Notes: generated from the sequence alone by a model not told the origin. Shown: positions 45,685-53,334, numbered from the stretch's first letter. The stretch: 64,000 nt of DNA from Fulvimonas sp. R45 (GCF_030504985.1 NZ_JASERU010000003.1:1-64000), one strand, 5' to 3'. Made by a program: numbers and translations.

Positions 45685-46902
45685 TCAGGCGCGCTCCGCC
45701 GCCACCTCGTCCATGGTGGGCTCGTCGTCGCGGCGCAGCGTAACCCGCGCCAGCAGGAAGGCGACCACCGAACAGCCGGCGATGCCGCCCACCATCGGCA
45801 GGGCGGTGCCGTCGAGGAAGCGTCCCACCACCGCGATCACCGCCGCGCCGGTGACGAACTGCAGCGTGCCCATCAGCGCCGAGGCGGTGCCCGCGACCGG
45901 GCCGTGGCGGTCCAGCGCCAGCACCGCCGTGGTGGGGATCACCAGGCCGAGGAAGCCGTAGCCCACGAACAGTAGCGCCATCAGCAGGTCCAGCCGGTCG
46001 AGGCCGGCGGCGGTCAGCACCAGCAACAGCAGCATGGTCGCCGCGTAGCCGGCCACCGCCGTGCGCACCACCCGGCGCAGGCCGTAGCGCTCGCCCAGCC
46101 GTCCGGTGAACTGCGCCGCGCCGATGAAAGACACCGCGTTCACCGAGAACGCCAGGCTGTACTGGGTGGGCGTGAGCCCGTAGTGCTCGATCAGCACGAA
46201 CGACGAGTTGGCCAGGTAGGCGAAGAAGCTGGAAATGCCGAACGCGCCGATGAACACCAGGCCCAGGAACGGCGGATCCCTCAGCAAGGTGCGGTACGCT
46301 ACCAGCGCCGAACGCATGCTGCTTTCCACCCGCTGCGCCGCGCTGCGCGTCTCCTTCAGCACGAACGTCGCCAGCGCGAGCCCCAGCACCGCCGCCCCGG
46401 CCACCACCCAGAAGATGCCGCGCCAGCCCGACAACCGCACCACCAGGCTGCCGGTCAGCGGCGCCAGGATCGGCGACACGCTGAACACCAGCATCAGCAG
46501 CGCCATCAGCTTCGCCGCCTCGGTGCCGGTGTGCATGTCGCGCACGATCGCGCGCGGGATCACCATCCCCGCGCAGGCGCCCAGCCCCTGCACGAAGCGC
46601 GCGGCGATCAGGGTGTGGATGTCCGGCGCCAGCGCGCAGCCGATGCTGGCCAGCGCGAACAGGCACAGGCCGAAGTAGATCGGCGGCTTGCGGCCCAGCA
46701 TGTCCGACACCGGGCCGTACACCAGCTGGCCCACCGCGATGGCCGCGAAGAACGCCATCAGGCTCATCTGCGCCGCGTCCACGTCGGTATGCAGGCCGCG
46801 CTGGATGCTGGGCAGCGCGGGCAAGTACATGTCGATGGCGAACGGGCCGACGGCCGACAGCAGGCCGAGCACCAGCGCCGTTCCGAACAGGCGGGACGTC
46901 AT
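45685..46902 (-). CDS. Bcr/CflA family multidrug efflux MFS transporter
   Basis: A 405-residue membrane protein with 12 membrane segments. The Bcr/CflA signature GPFAIDMYLPALPSIQRGL at the start and GQLVYGPVSDMLGRKPPIYFGLCLF (loop between segments 2 and 3) are intact. It would export drugs such as bicyclomycin or chloramphenicol by proton antiport; the real substrate is unknown. Upstream is a promoter-like TTGATT/TAGTAT with a near-palindrome AACTAATTGGTT inside it. Confidence 0.9.
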   Translation of the reverse strand: MTSRLFGTALVLGLLSAVGPFAIDMYLPALPSIQRGLHTDVDAAQMSLMAFFAAIAVGQLVYGPVSDMLGRKPPIYFGLCLFALASIGCALAPDIHTLIAARFVQGLGACAGMVIPRAIVRDMHTGTEAAKLMALLMLVFSVSPILAPLTGSLVVRLSGWRGIFWVVAGAAVLGLALATFVLKETRSAAQRVESSMRSALVAYRTLLRDPPFLGLVFIGAFGISSFFAYLANSSFVLIEHYGLTPTQYSLAFSVNAVSFIGAAQFTGRLGERYGLRRVVRTAVAGYAATMLLLLVLTAAGLDRLDLLMALLFVGYGFLGLVIPTTAVLALDRHGPVAGTASALMGTLQFVTGAAVIAVVGRFLDGTALPMVGGIAGCSVVAFLLARVTLRRDDEPTMDEVAAERA

Positions 46903-46983
46903 GGCGAAACCTCGATGAAGACGGGACGGAGCGACTCGCTCCGCGGACGGCGCGCAGGCACGCGCGCCTGGCCGGGGCAGGCA

Positions 46984-47011
46984 ATACTAAACCAATTAGT
47001 TCTGAAATCAA
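46984..47011 (-). promoter_or_regulatory. Promoter with imperfect dyad before the MFS gene
   Basis: On the minus strand TTGATT (47006-47011) and TAGTAT (46984-46989) stand 16 bp apart. The spacer contains AACTAATTGGTT, a 12-bp palindrome with one mismatched pair, a plausible repressor site. Confidence 0.5.
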
Positions 47012-47066
47012 CCCGTCCGGCGCAAAACATTCCTGACGCCTGTGCACGACCGTGCCGCATGCATGA

Positions 47067-47084
47067 TGCAACCATATTGTTGCA
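47067..47084. promoter_or_regulatory. ArsR-type operator 1
   Basis: TGCAACCATATTGTTGCA: inverted half-sites TGCAAC and GTTGCA around six bases. It lies 65 bp before the SRPBCC start and 40 bp upstream of a near copy, and probably binds the ArsR regulator encoded at 47621. Confidence 0.68.
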
Positions 47085-47106
47085 TTTCACCGCACGCGGC
47101 GTAACA

Positions 47107-47124
47107 TGCAACCATAAAGTTGCC
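47107..47124. promoter_or_regulatory. ArsR-type operator 2
   Basis: TGCAACCATAAAGTTGCC matches operator 1 at 15 of 18 bases, with the sites exactly 40 bp apart. It lies 25 bp before the SRPBCC start codon, where a bound protein would block transcription or the leader region. Confidence 0.65.
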
Positions 47125-47148
47125 CAATAGCCCGGCGGAGACCACCCC

Positions 47149-47613
47149 ATGAGCGCCAGCAGCACCGACCGCATCGAGCGTCAGATCCACCTGCGGGCCC
47201 CGCGCGCAAAAGTCTGGCGCGCGCTGACCGACGCCGAGGCCTTCGGCGACTGGTTCGGCGTGGACCTGAAAGGCCAGCGTTTCGTCGTCGGCGAGACCGC
47301 CCGCGGCCGGATCACCTACCCCGGCTACGAACACCTGGTGTGCGAGATGCAGGTGGAGCGCATCGAGCCCGGGCGCCTGTTCGCGTACCGCTGGCATCCC
47401 TACGCGGTCGACCCCGCCGTCGATTACTCGGCCGAGCCGACCACGCGGGTGGAATTCGCGCTGGAAGACGCCGCCGGCGGCACCCTGCTGCGCCTGGTCG
47501 AATCCGGCTTCGACCGCATCCCGCTGGCCCGCCGCGCCGAGGCGTACCGCATGAACAGCGGCGGTTGGGACGCGCAGATGGGAAACATCGAAAAGTACCT
47601 GGCCGGGCACTGA
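47149..47613 (+). CDS. SRPBCC (AHSA1-like) domain protein
   Basis: A 154-residue protein with a START/AHSA1-like fold: RIERQIHLRAPRAKVWRALTDAEAFGDWFGV at the start and AYRMNSGGWDAQMGNIEKYLAGH at the end are typical. Such proteins bind hydrophobic ligands and are often encoded beside an ArsR regulator that controls both. Here the ArsR gene begins 7 bp after its stop. The ligand is unknown. Confidence 0.9.
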   Translation: MSASSTDRIERQIHLRAPRAKVWRALTDAEAFGDWFGVDLKGQRFVVGETARGRITYPGYEHLVCEMQVERIEPGRLFAYRWHPYAVDPAVDYSAEPTTRVEFALEDAAGGTLLRLVESGFDRIPLARRAEAYRMNSGGWDAQMGNIEKYLAGH

Positions 47614-47620
47614 GCGCGCC

Positions 47621-47950
47621 ATGGCGAAGAAGAACGCCTGGCAGAAATCCGCGCCGGTGTTCGCCGCGCTGGGCGACCCGACGCGGCTGCGCCTGGTTGC
47701 CGCGCTGTGCGCCGGCGGCGCGCTGTCGATCACCCAGCTCACCGCCGGCACTGCGGTCACCCGCCAGGCCGTCACCAAGCACCTGCAGGTGCTGGCCGAC
47801 GCCGGGCTGGTGCGCGACAGCCGGCAGGGGCGCGAGCGGCGGTGGGAACTGGAGCCGTCGCGCATCGACGAAGCGCGCCGCGCGCTGGACGCGATCGCGG
47901 CGCAATGGGACCAGGCGCTGGCGCGCCTGAAACGGTTCGTCGAAGGCTGA
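47621..47950 (+). CDS. ArsR family transcriptional regulator
   Basis: A 109-residue winged-helix repressor: FAALGDPTRLRLVAAL, then the recognition-helix region GTAVTRQAVTKHLQVLADAGLV. No metal-binding cysteine motif (no CVC) is present, so it is the ligand- or protein-sensing type paired with SRPBCC proteins, not the arsenic type. Tandem 18-bp dyads upstream of the operon are its likely autoregulatory sites. Confidence 0.9.
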   Translation: MAKKNAWQKSAPVFAALGDPTRLRLVAALCAGGALSITQLTAGTAVTRQAVTKHLQVLADAGLVRDSRQGRERRWELEPSRIDEARRALDAIAAQWDQALARLKRFVEG

Positions 47951-47953
47951 GCC

Positions 47954-48316
47954 TCATGCCGCCTCGTTGCAATCCTCCATCACCTGGCGCACTTCGCACT
48001 CGATCTCCCATCCGTCGCCGTGCACGTCCAGGAAGCGGCGGGTCAGCTCCAGCGCCTCGTCCATCGAGGCGGCTTCCAGCATCGCGTAGCCGCCGATCAC
48101 TTCCTTCGCCTCGGTGAACGGGCCGTCGATCACCGTCTGCCGCCCGCGCGACAGGCGCACGCGCTTGCCTTCGGCGGTGGGCCGCAGGCCCGCGGTATCC
48201 AGCAGCGAACCGGCCGCCGTCATCTCGGCCATCAGCTTGCCCATGTCTTCGCACAACCGCTCGTCGGGACGCTGGCCCGTGCGCTCGTTGATCCGGATCA
48301 TCGAAAGGAATCGCAT
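47954..48316 (-). CDS. YciI family (DGPF domain) protein
   Basis: A 120-residue protein with the DGPF motif: QTVIDGPFTEAKEVIGGYAMLEAAS. The N-terminal MRFLSMIRINERTGQ is also typical. The family has a dimeric ferredoxin-like fold and often stands beside ECF sigma factors or SRPBCC genes; the role is unknown. It converges with the ArsR gene, three bases apart. Transcription starts in the repeat region upstream. Confidence 0.88.
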   Translation of the reverse strand: MRFLSMIRINERTGQRPDERLCEDMGKLMAEMTAAGSLLDTAGLRPTAEGKRVRLSRGRQTVIDGPFTEAKEVIGGYAMLEAASMDEALELTRRFLDVHGDGWEIECEVRQVMEDCNEAA

Positions 48317-48336
48317 CGTGTCTCTCCTTGGGCATA

Positions 48337-48603
48337 AGAGCCTGTTCAAGATCTCCCCGTAGCTCGCGTTGCCTTGCCCTGGCCGCCAGGTGGCAGCGCG
48401 TGGCGCAGCGCCTGCCTGGCTGGCAGGCCAAGCCGCGCGCTGCCGCCTGGCGGCCAGGGCAAGGCAACCCGGAGGGCCGGGTCTGTTTGCCCGCATCCCT
48501 GCGTCATCGCTCGGTCGTGGACGGACGTCCACTCCTTCGCTCTTCCTTGGTCTGCGCGCAAACAGCTCCGACGCGGGCCACGGGGAGATTTTGAACAGGC
48601 TCT
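48337..48603. repeat. Palindromic repeat, family A, copy 3 (large, with internal palindrome)
   Basis: Left arm AGAGCCTGTTCAAGATCTCC, right arm GGAGATTTTGAACAGGCTCT. Within it, 48368-48469 is a nearly perfect inverted repeat with 33-base arms (starting GTTGCCTTGCCCTGGCCGCC and ending its complement). The right part carries TGCGCGCAAACAGCTCC, shared with the copies at 42.3 and 62.6 kb. The 267-bp unit lies in a 416-bp stretch without a gene, before the Fur box. Confidence 0.82.
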
Positions 48604-48697
48604 AAGGACGCCGCACGGCCTGCGGCGTTCGAGGGACGACGAGCGGAAGCGCGCCGGATCGACATGCCTGCCAGGACCGCCGCGGACTTGTCTCAAA

Positions 48698-48712
48698 TGA
48701 GAATAACTATCA
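48698..48712. promoter_or_regulatory. Fur box
   Basis: TGAGAATAACTATCA fits the 7-1-7 Fur consensus TGATAATnATTATCA with one mismatch in each half. It lies about 20 bp before the DUF4405 gene start, so iron should repress that gene. Confidence 0.78.
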
Positions 48713-48732
48713 TTATTGCGCTTCTTCGACCG

Positions 48733-49269
48733 ATGGCCATCGGAATGCGCCCCAACGACTTCATGCACCGCTACGGCACGCCGCTCACCGCGGGCCTGTT
48801 CACCGTCTCCGCCGTCTCGGGCGTGGCGCTGTTCTTCCACTGGGCGCCGCGCACCTTCCACGCCATGCACGAATGGCTGAGCGTGGTGTTGCTGGCGCCG
48901 TTCGCGCTGCACCTGCTGAAGAACTGGAAGCCGCTGCTGGCATATGCGAAGCGCAAGACCCTGCTCATCCCGCTGGCGCTGTCGGTGCTGGTGGCGGTGC
49001 CGTTCGCGCTGACCGCCGGCAAGGGCCGCGGCGGCAATCCCGCGACCCAGGCCGTGACGCTGATGACCCAGGCCAGCCTCGCGGACCTGGCGCCGGTGCT
49101 GCAGGCCACCCCGGAGGAATTGCTGCGCCACCTGCAACGACAGGGCTACAAGGCCGGCTCCACCCGCGACTCGGTGGCCGCCATCGCCACCGCCTCGCAG
49201 GCGCGCGCCAGCGACGTGCTGTACGCGATGCTGCCGTCGCGTCGCGCCGGCAAGCCGGAGCGCGGCTGA
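48733..49269 (+). CDS. DUF4405-like membrane protein, Fur-regulated
   Basis: A 178-residue protein with about three membrane segments (near 22-42, 50-65 and 80-95) and a soluble C-terminal part (QASLADLAPVLQATPEELLRHL). The segment RYGTPLTAGLFTVSAVSGVALFFHW and HEWLSVVLLAPFALHLLKNWKPLL, with spaced histidines, resembles DUF4405 or cytochrome b-like proteins. The start may be 48733 or ATG 48745 (174 residues); neither has a strong ribosome site. A Fur box upstream ties it to iron, perhaps haem or iron reduction. Confidence 0.72.
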   Translation: MAIGMRPNDFMHRYGTPLTAGLFTVSAVSGVALFFHWAPRTFHAMHEWLSVVLLAPFALHLLKNWKPLLAYAKRKTLLIPLALSVLVAVPFALTAGKGRGGNPATQAVTLMTQASLADLAPVLQATPEELLRHLQRQGYKAGSTRDSVAAIATASQARASDVLYAMLPSRRAGKPERG

Positions 49270-49400
49270 CCTGCAGCCGGGCCTGCCGCGACACGGAGCG
49301 GCATTTCCCGCGCCATCCGCGGCCACGCCTGCCGGCGGCTTTGCCTGCGGAAGGCGGCTTGCGCTACAAAGCGCGCAGGCCACCGACCACGGGCATCCGC

Positions 49401-50042
49401 ATGGGCAAGGTTCGCGTCGCAGGTTTCTCGCTCTCCCTCGACGGCTTCGGCGCGGGCGTCGAACAGAGCCTGGAAGATCCGCTGGGCAAGCGCGGCAAGG
49501 AGCTCTTCCAGTGGTTCTTCGGCACCCGCACGTTCCGCACGATGACCGGCCAGCCGGGCGGCACACAGGATGTCGACGACGCCTTCGCGGCGCGCGCCAT
49601 GGACGGCTTCGGCGCCTTCATCCTCGGCCGCAACATGTTCGGCCCGGTGCGCGGGCCGTGGCCGGATGAGTCCTGGCAAGGCTGGTGGGGCGACGACCCG
49701 CCCTATCACGCGCCCACGTTCGTGCTCACCCGCTACCCGCGCGCGCCCATCAGGATGCAGGGCGGCACCACCTTCCACTTCGTCACCGAAGGCATCGAGG
49801 CAGCCCTCGAGCAGGCTCGCGCCGCGGCCGGCGCCAGGGACGTGAAGATCGGCGGCGGCGTCAGCACGGTGCGCCAGTACCTGCAGGCCGACCTGGTGGA
49901 CGAGTTGCACTTCGCCATCTCGCCGGTGGTGCTGGGCCGGGGCGAGGCCCTGTTCGCGGGGCTGGACCTGCCGGCGCTGGGTTTCCGCGTCACCGAGCAC
50001 GTGGCCACGCCCTTGGCCACCCACGTGGCGCTTGCGCGGTAG
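49401..50042 (+). CDS. Dihydrofolate reductase-like (RibD C-terminal) protein
   Basis: A 213-residue protein of the RibD_C/DHFR fold. It starts GKVRVAGFSLSLDGFGAG, with GAFILGRNMFGPVRGPWPD and KIGGGVSTVRQYLQADLVDELHFAISPVVLGRGEALF. Such proteins bind NADPH; true folate reduction is not shown, and many are of unknown function. The start ATG 49401 matches family members. The gene ends just before a compound A/B repeat. Confidence 0.87.
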   Translation: MGKVRVAGFSLSLDGFGAGVEQSLEDPLGKRGKELFQWFFGTRTFRTMTGQPGGTQDVDDAFAARAMDGFGAFILGRNMFGPVRGPWPDESWQGWWGDDPPYHAPTFVLTRYPRAPIRMQGGTTFHFVTEGIEAALEQARAAAGARDVKIGGGVSTVRQYLQADLVDELHFAISPVVLGRGEALFAGLDLPALGFRVTEHVATPLATHVALAR

Positions 50043-50061
50043 GTAGGCTTCCGTCGTCTTG

Positions 50062-50266
50062 GAGCCTGTTCGAACACCACGCTCTGGCTCGTCATTCCGG
50101 CGTGGGCCGGAGGCGCTTTTCAACAGACGAAGATCGGGTCATCCAGTAGTGACCACGCTCGTTCAAGCCGCATGGCGACTGGATCCCGGCCTACGCCGGG
50201 ATGACGAGCAAAGGCATGCAAGGTTGACGCTTCGTGCGATGCCCAGGGATCGTGAATAAACTCTCA
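50062..50266. repeat. Compound repeat: family B copy 4 inside family A copy 4
   Basis: The outer arms are GAGCCTGTTCGAAC (50062) and ATCGTGAATAAACTCTCA (50249-50266), a degenerate AGAGCCTGTTCACGAT in reverse. Inside, 50087-50209 is a family B unit with GGAGGCGCTTTTCAACAGAC, shared with the copy at 58.4 kb. The right outer arm contains the stop codon (TCA on plus) of the methyltransferase gene. Confidence 0.8.
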
Positions 50267-51115
50267 GGTCGTCGCCAGCAGGAACTGCTCGGCACTGCCC
50301 GGCCGCAGGCCGTCGGCGCGACCGGTGAAATAGCGCCGCGCCAGCTCGGCCGCCGGCACGATCTCCGCGTGGCGGAAGCCGGCTTCGCGCGCCAGCGCCA
50401 GCATCTGCGCCGGCGCGAGCAGGCTGAGGAAGGGCGTGCCGCTTGCTTGTGCGCCGCGCAGCGCGGCCTCGAAGCCGGCGCGCTCCTCCGGCTCGGCGCA
50501 TTCCGGCGGCACGACGAAGGTCATCGCCAACGTCGAGCCCGGGGCGAAGGCCGCGATGTGGCGCAAGGTATCGGCGAGGGCCTCGTGGCTGAGGTACATG
50601 CTGACGCCCGTGCAGGCGACCACGGCGGGCCGCGCCGCATCGAAGCCCGCAGCCACCAGCCGCTCCGGCCAGCGCTCGCCGGCCTCGAAATCGACCGGCA
50701 CGAAGCGCGGCCAGCCGGGCTCGGCCAGGCCCAGTTCCGCCAGGCGCCGGCGCTTCCATGCCTGCGTGCCGGGCTGGTCGATCTCGAACAGCGTCAGCCG
50801 CGAGGCCAGTTCCGGCCGGCGCTGGGCGAAGCTGTCCAGTCCGGCGCCGAGGATCACGTACTGGTCGACGCCATGGCCGGCCTGTTCCGCCGCCAGGTCC
50901 TCGACGAAACGCGCGCGCGCGACGATGCCGGCGCGGAAGGACCGTGTAAATCGCGGATCCATGTCGGGTCGCTGGCACCAGTCCGCTTCCGGCGCGGCAA
51001 GGCGCAGGCCGATTTCGTCCACCAGCACGTGCGGCGGCGGATCGGCCTGCACGTGCAGTGCACGCCACAAGGCCACGCGGATGGCGGTGCTGTCGGGTGT
51101 CGCGTCGTGTTCCAT
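50264..51115 (-). CDS. SAM methyltransferase, TIGR00027/leucine carboxyl methyltransferase type
   Basis: A 283-residue methyltransferase of the PpmA/TIGR00027 type. Motif QYVILGAGLDSFAQRRPE, the downstream LFEIDQPGTQAWKRRRL and ACTGVSMYLSHEAL are characteristic. Bacterial members methylate unknown carboxyl-bearing substrates. The gene is 29 bp behind a VOC protein gene. Its stop codon falls in the arm of a family A repeat. Confidence 0.85.
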   Translation of the reverse strand: MEHDATPDSTAIRVALWRALHVQADPPPHVLVDEIGLRLAAPEADWCQRPDMDPRFTRSFRAGIVARARFVEDLAAEQAGHGVDQYVILGAGLDSFAQRRPELASRLTLFEIDQPGTQAWKRRRLAELGLAEPGWPRFVPVDFEAGERWPERLVAAGFDAARPAVVACTGVSMYLSHEALADTLRHIAAFAPGSTLAMTFVVPPECAEPEERAGFEAALRGAQASGTPFLSLLAPAQMLALAREAGFRHAEIVPAAELARRYFTGRADGLRPGSAEQFLLATT

Positions 51116-51144
51116 GGCGCCTCTCCTGCGCGGCCGTCCGGCGC

Positions 51145-51486
51145 TCAGCCCTTCGGCGCCTGCAGCCGCCACAGGCGGCCATCGGGATCGCGCACGATGG
51201 CCTCGCGGGTGCCCCAATGGGTGTCCGCGAAGGGCTCGGCCAGCACGACGCCCGGCCCGGGGCGGAACGCCTGCTCGTCGGCCACCTGCAGCACGGCCTG
51301 CATCTGCGGCGCCTGGTCGGCGGGCACTTCGGCGATGAACAGGTAGGGGCCGTCGCCGTTGCGCAGCTGGCCGGAGTGGTGGTCGGTCTCGAACTCCAGC
51401 GCATAGCCCAGCGACTGGAAGAACTTCGCCGCCTTGCCCCAGTTGTGGGTAGTCAGGTAGACGGCTTCGATGCCCCGGGTGCTCAT
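51145..51486 (-). CDS. VOC family (glyoxalase/bleomycin-resistance-like) protein
   Basis: A 113-residue vicinal-oxygen-chelate fold: [29 protein letters not shown] at the start and [20 protein letters not shown] at the end. The segment [19 protein letters not shown] gives possible metal ligands. Members detoxify or bind antibiotics or dicarbonyls. Its ATG overlaps the stop of the ribbon-helix-helix gene upstream by 4 bp, so the two are co-translated. Confidence 0.88.
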   Translation of the reverse strand: MSTRGIEAVYLTTHNWGKAAKFFQSLGYALEFETDHHSGQLRNGDGPYLFIAEVPADQAPQMQAVLQVADEQAFRPGPGVVLAEPFADTHWGTREAIVRDPDGRLWRLQAPKG

Positions 51487-51665
51487 GCTCGATCCTCCGA
51501 TATGGGTGGTGGCTGGTGGGGTGCCTCGAGGTAGGCGCGCAACGCCTCGGCAACCAGCGCCGACAGCGACAGCTCGGCCTCGATGGCATGGTGCTTGACC
51601 TGCCGGATCAGGCCGACCGGCAGGTACACGTTGAACTGCTTGACGTCTTCGTCGCCCATGGACAT
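51483..51665 (-). CDS. Ribbon-helix-helix (CopG-like) regulator
   Basis: A 60-residue protein: [20 protein letters not shown] forms the beta strand plus first helix and [19 protein letters not shown] the second helix, the ribbon-helix-helix pattern. It could be the regulator of its own operon with VOC and methyltransferase. It resembles an antitoxin without a toxin partner. TTGCTAGCAA and GCTTTG...CAAAGC inverted repeats directly upstream (51669-51678 and 51682-51700) are possible binding sites. Confidence 0.75.
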   Translation of the reverse strand: MSMGDEDVKQFNVYLPVGLIRQVKHHAIEAELSLSALVAEALRAYLEAPHQPPPISEDRA

Positions 51666-51720
51666 AGCTTGCTAGCAATATAGCTTTGAGTCAAGCAAAG
51701 CGACGAAAAGGAAAATCTTC

Positions 51721-51735
51721 TTGACGTCATGTCAA
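51721..51735. promoter_or_regulatory. Inverted repeat in an AT-rich promoter
   Basis: TTGACGTCATGTCAA has 5-bp arms TTGAC/GTCAA around five bases; TTGACG also serves as a -35 with TAACAT 16 bp downstream. A protein bound here would block the promoter of the membrane protein-XRE pair. The surrounding 100 bp are the AT-richest in this part of the window. Confidence 0.5.
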
Positions 51736-51781
51736 TAATAATTAACATCAAGTGCACCAAAACAAACTCAGAGGGAAAACC

Positions 51782-52207
51782 ATGTCACCGTTCGAGAAGC
51801 GCGCCTGGCTGGCGCTGTGGAGCCAATGCCCGCCCTACATCGTCTATTTCCTGATCCAGGCGACCATGCCGCATGGGCTGACGTTCCTCGAGCGCATCGC
51901 CTGCCTCGCCGTCGTCGCCAGCGTGCATGCCATTGCCTACCTCGCCGGCCTGCTGGCGATGAAATGGCAGGAACGCGGCGAGCCGCTGCTGCTGGACGAA
52001 CGCGACCGCGCCATCGACGGACGCGCCACCCGCACCGCCTACTTCGTGATGCTGGCCGGCCTGGTCGTGGTCGGCGTGGTGATGCCGTTCAGCGACAGCG
52101 GCTGGAAGCTCACCAACACCGCCCTGTTCGCCATCGTGCTGGCCGAGACGGTGCGCTACGCGCTGATCGTGGCGGGCTACCGCCGGAGGCCGCGCCTTGC
52201 CCGCTGA
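51782..52207 (+). CDS. Membrane protein encoded with an XRE regulator
   Basis: A 141-residue protein with four membrane segments, MSPFEKRAWLALWSQCPPYI onward, with a central cytosolic stretch EPLLLDERDRAIDGRATRTAYF. The small-membrane-plus-HTH arrangement is common (DUF2178-like gene beside YozG/XRE), though the role is unknown. The start at ATG 51782 has GAGGG just upstream; an earlier ATG at 51752 lies in the promoter region. It overlaps the XRE gene by 11 bp. Confidence 0.8.
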   Translation: MSPFEKRAWLALWSQCPPYIVYFLIQATMPHGLTFLERIACLAVVASVHAIAYLAGLLAMKWQERGEPLLLDERDRAIDGRATRTAYFVMLAGLVVVGVVMPFSDSGWKLTNTALFAIVLAETVRYALIVAGYRRRPRLAR

Positions 52208-52439
52208 AGCACTGACCAACGAAGTGCGCCTGCTGCGCTTCCTGGCGCAGGACATGACCCAGGCCGAGCTGGGGCGGCGCGTGGGCCTCACCCGGCAGAC
52301 CATCGCCGCGATCGAGCAGGGCCGCTACTCGCCGTCGCTGGAAGTGGCCTTCCGCATCGCCGACGTATTCGGCAAGCGGCTGGACGAGGTGTTCCACTGG
52401 AACCCCGGCGATGTCGCCGCTCCCGGCAAGGGACCATGA
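52197..52439 (+). CDS. Small XRE-type HTH regulator (YozG-like)
   Basis: An 80-residue regulator with the helix-turn-helix core MTQAELGRRVGLTRQTIAAIEQGRYSPS. The start TTG 52197 is supported by CGGAGG eight bases upstream and gives MPAEALTNEVRLLRF; it overlaps the end of the membrane gene. The pair is probably autoregulated at the inverted repeat near 51721. Its partner membrane protein may sense or modulate it. Confidence 0.85.
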   Translation: MPAEALTNEVRLLRFLAQDMTQAELGRRVGLTRQTIAAIEQGRYSPSLEVAFRIADVFGKRLDEVFHWNPGDVAAPGKGP

Positions 52440-52527
52440 CGTCCGCCTGCGTCGTGCTAGCCTCGCATGGCACGGGGCGCCGCCAACCGGCACGCGCCCC
52501 GTCGGCCCCGCCCCGCAGGAGATCGCC

Positions 52528-52854
52528 ATGTCGCGCCTCGCCCTCGTGTTCGGCCTCGCCTCCCTCGCCGCCTGCCTGCCCACGGCGCTGCTCGCCCAGA
52601 ACGGCATGGGCCGCATCGTCCAGGGCGTGGCGACCCTCGACAGGAACTTCGACATCGCCGACGCGAACCGCGACGGCAAGCTGAGCAAGGCCGAGGCGCA
52701 GGCCGGGCCGGTCGCGTTCATCGCCAGCCATTTCGACGCGATCGACGCCGGCCACACCGGCTTCGTCAGCAAGGCCGACGTGCACGCCTACATCGTGCGC
52801 ATGCTGATGCGCTCGCAGCCGGCGCCGGCCTCGTCCGCCGGCAAGGCGCGGTAA
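52528..52854 (+). CDS. Exported EF-hand protein
   Basis: A 108-residue protein with a signal peptide (about 1-24) and one canonical EF-hand loop, DANRDGKLSKAE (about 45-56). A second degenerate loop, DAGHTGFVSKAD, lacks key acidic positions. It probably binds Ca2+ in the periplasm. The start at ATG 52528 follows AGGAGA. Unknown partner; single gene. Confidence 0.82.
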   Translation: MSRLALVFGLASLAACLPTALLAQNGMGRIVQGVATLDRNFDIADANRDGKLSKAEAQAGPVAFIASHFDAIDAGHTGFVSKADVHAYIVRMLMRSQPAPASSAGKAR

Positions 52855-52865
52855 CGACGGCCCAA

Positions 52866-52887
52866 GGCCACGCACCGGTGCGCGGCC
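52866..52887. terminator. Hairpin between convergent genes
   Basis: GGCCACGCAC and GTGCGCGGCC pair with one mismatch around CG, between the EF-hand gene and a convergent hypothetical gene. A possible bidirectional terminator without T-tracts. Confidence 0.4.
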
Positions 52888-52926
52888 CTGGCGGTGGCGC
52901 GGCCGGAACCGGCTGCGCCCCTTCCC

Positions 52927-53334
52927 TCACCTGGCCTGCAGCGCGTTCATCGCCTGCTGCGCATCGGCATGCGCGGCGTCCAGCGTGGTGGCCTGCAGGC
53001 CATGCTCCGCACGCGACAGCGCGGCATCCAGGCGGCCCTCGGTGGCGGCGTCGCCCTTGGCGTCGGTGATCGCTCCCTGCCCCATGCCCTTGCACGGATT
53101 GCCGGCCTTGGCGTCGAAGCCCTGGCCGGACGGGCCGACCAGGCAGTTCACCACGTGGTGCAGGTGCAGTTGCGCCGTCTTCAGGTCGGCGGCGCCCAGC
53201 GCCATGCCGGCATGGGCGCTGGCGGTGGCGGCCTGCTTCGAGGCGGCCCCGCCGCTGTCCGCCGCCGAGGCACCCACGGGAAGCGCTGCAGCCAGCAGGA
53301 GCGCCGGCAGCCAGGAAACGACATGCTTGGCCAT
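52927..53334 (-). CDS. Exported Ala/His-containing protein of unknown function
   Basis: A 135-residue protein with a signal peptide (MAKHVVSWLPALLLAAALPVGASA). The mature part is helical and Ala-rich: GMALGAADLKTAQLHLHHVVNCLVGPSGQGFDAKAGNPCKGMGQG, with two Cys and a His cluster. This LHHxxNCLVGPxGxxF..NPC pattern is that of small periplasmic proteins seen next to haem or cytochrome genes; I cannot name the family. ATG 53334 has GGAG upstream. Confidence 0.72.
   Translation of the reverse strand: MAKHVVSWLPALLLAAALPVGASAADSGGAASKQAATASAHAGMALGAADLKTAQLHLHHVVNCLVGPSGQGFDAKAGNPCKGMGQGAITDAKGDAATEGRLDAALSRAEHGLQATTLDAAHADAQQAMNALQAR

Noticed and set aside
51483-51665. Toxin-antitoxin system
   Set aside because: The ribbon-helix-helix protein is followed by VOC and methyltransferase genes rather than a RelE, VapC or GNAT-type toxin.
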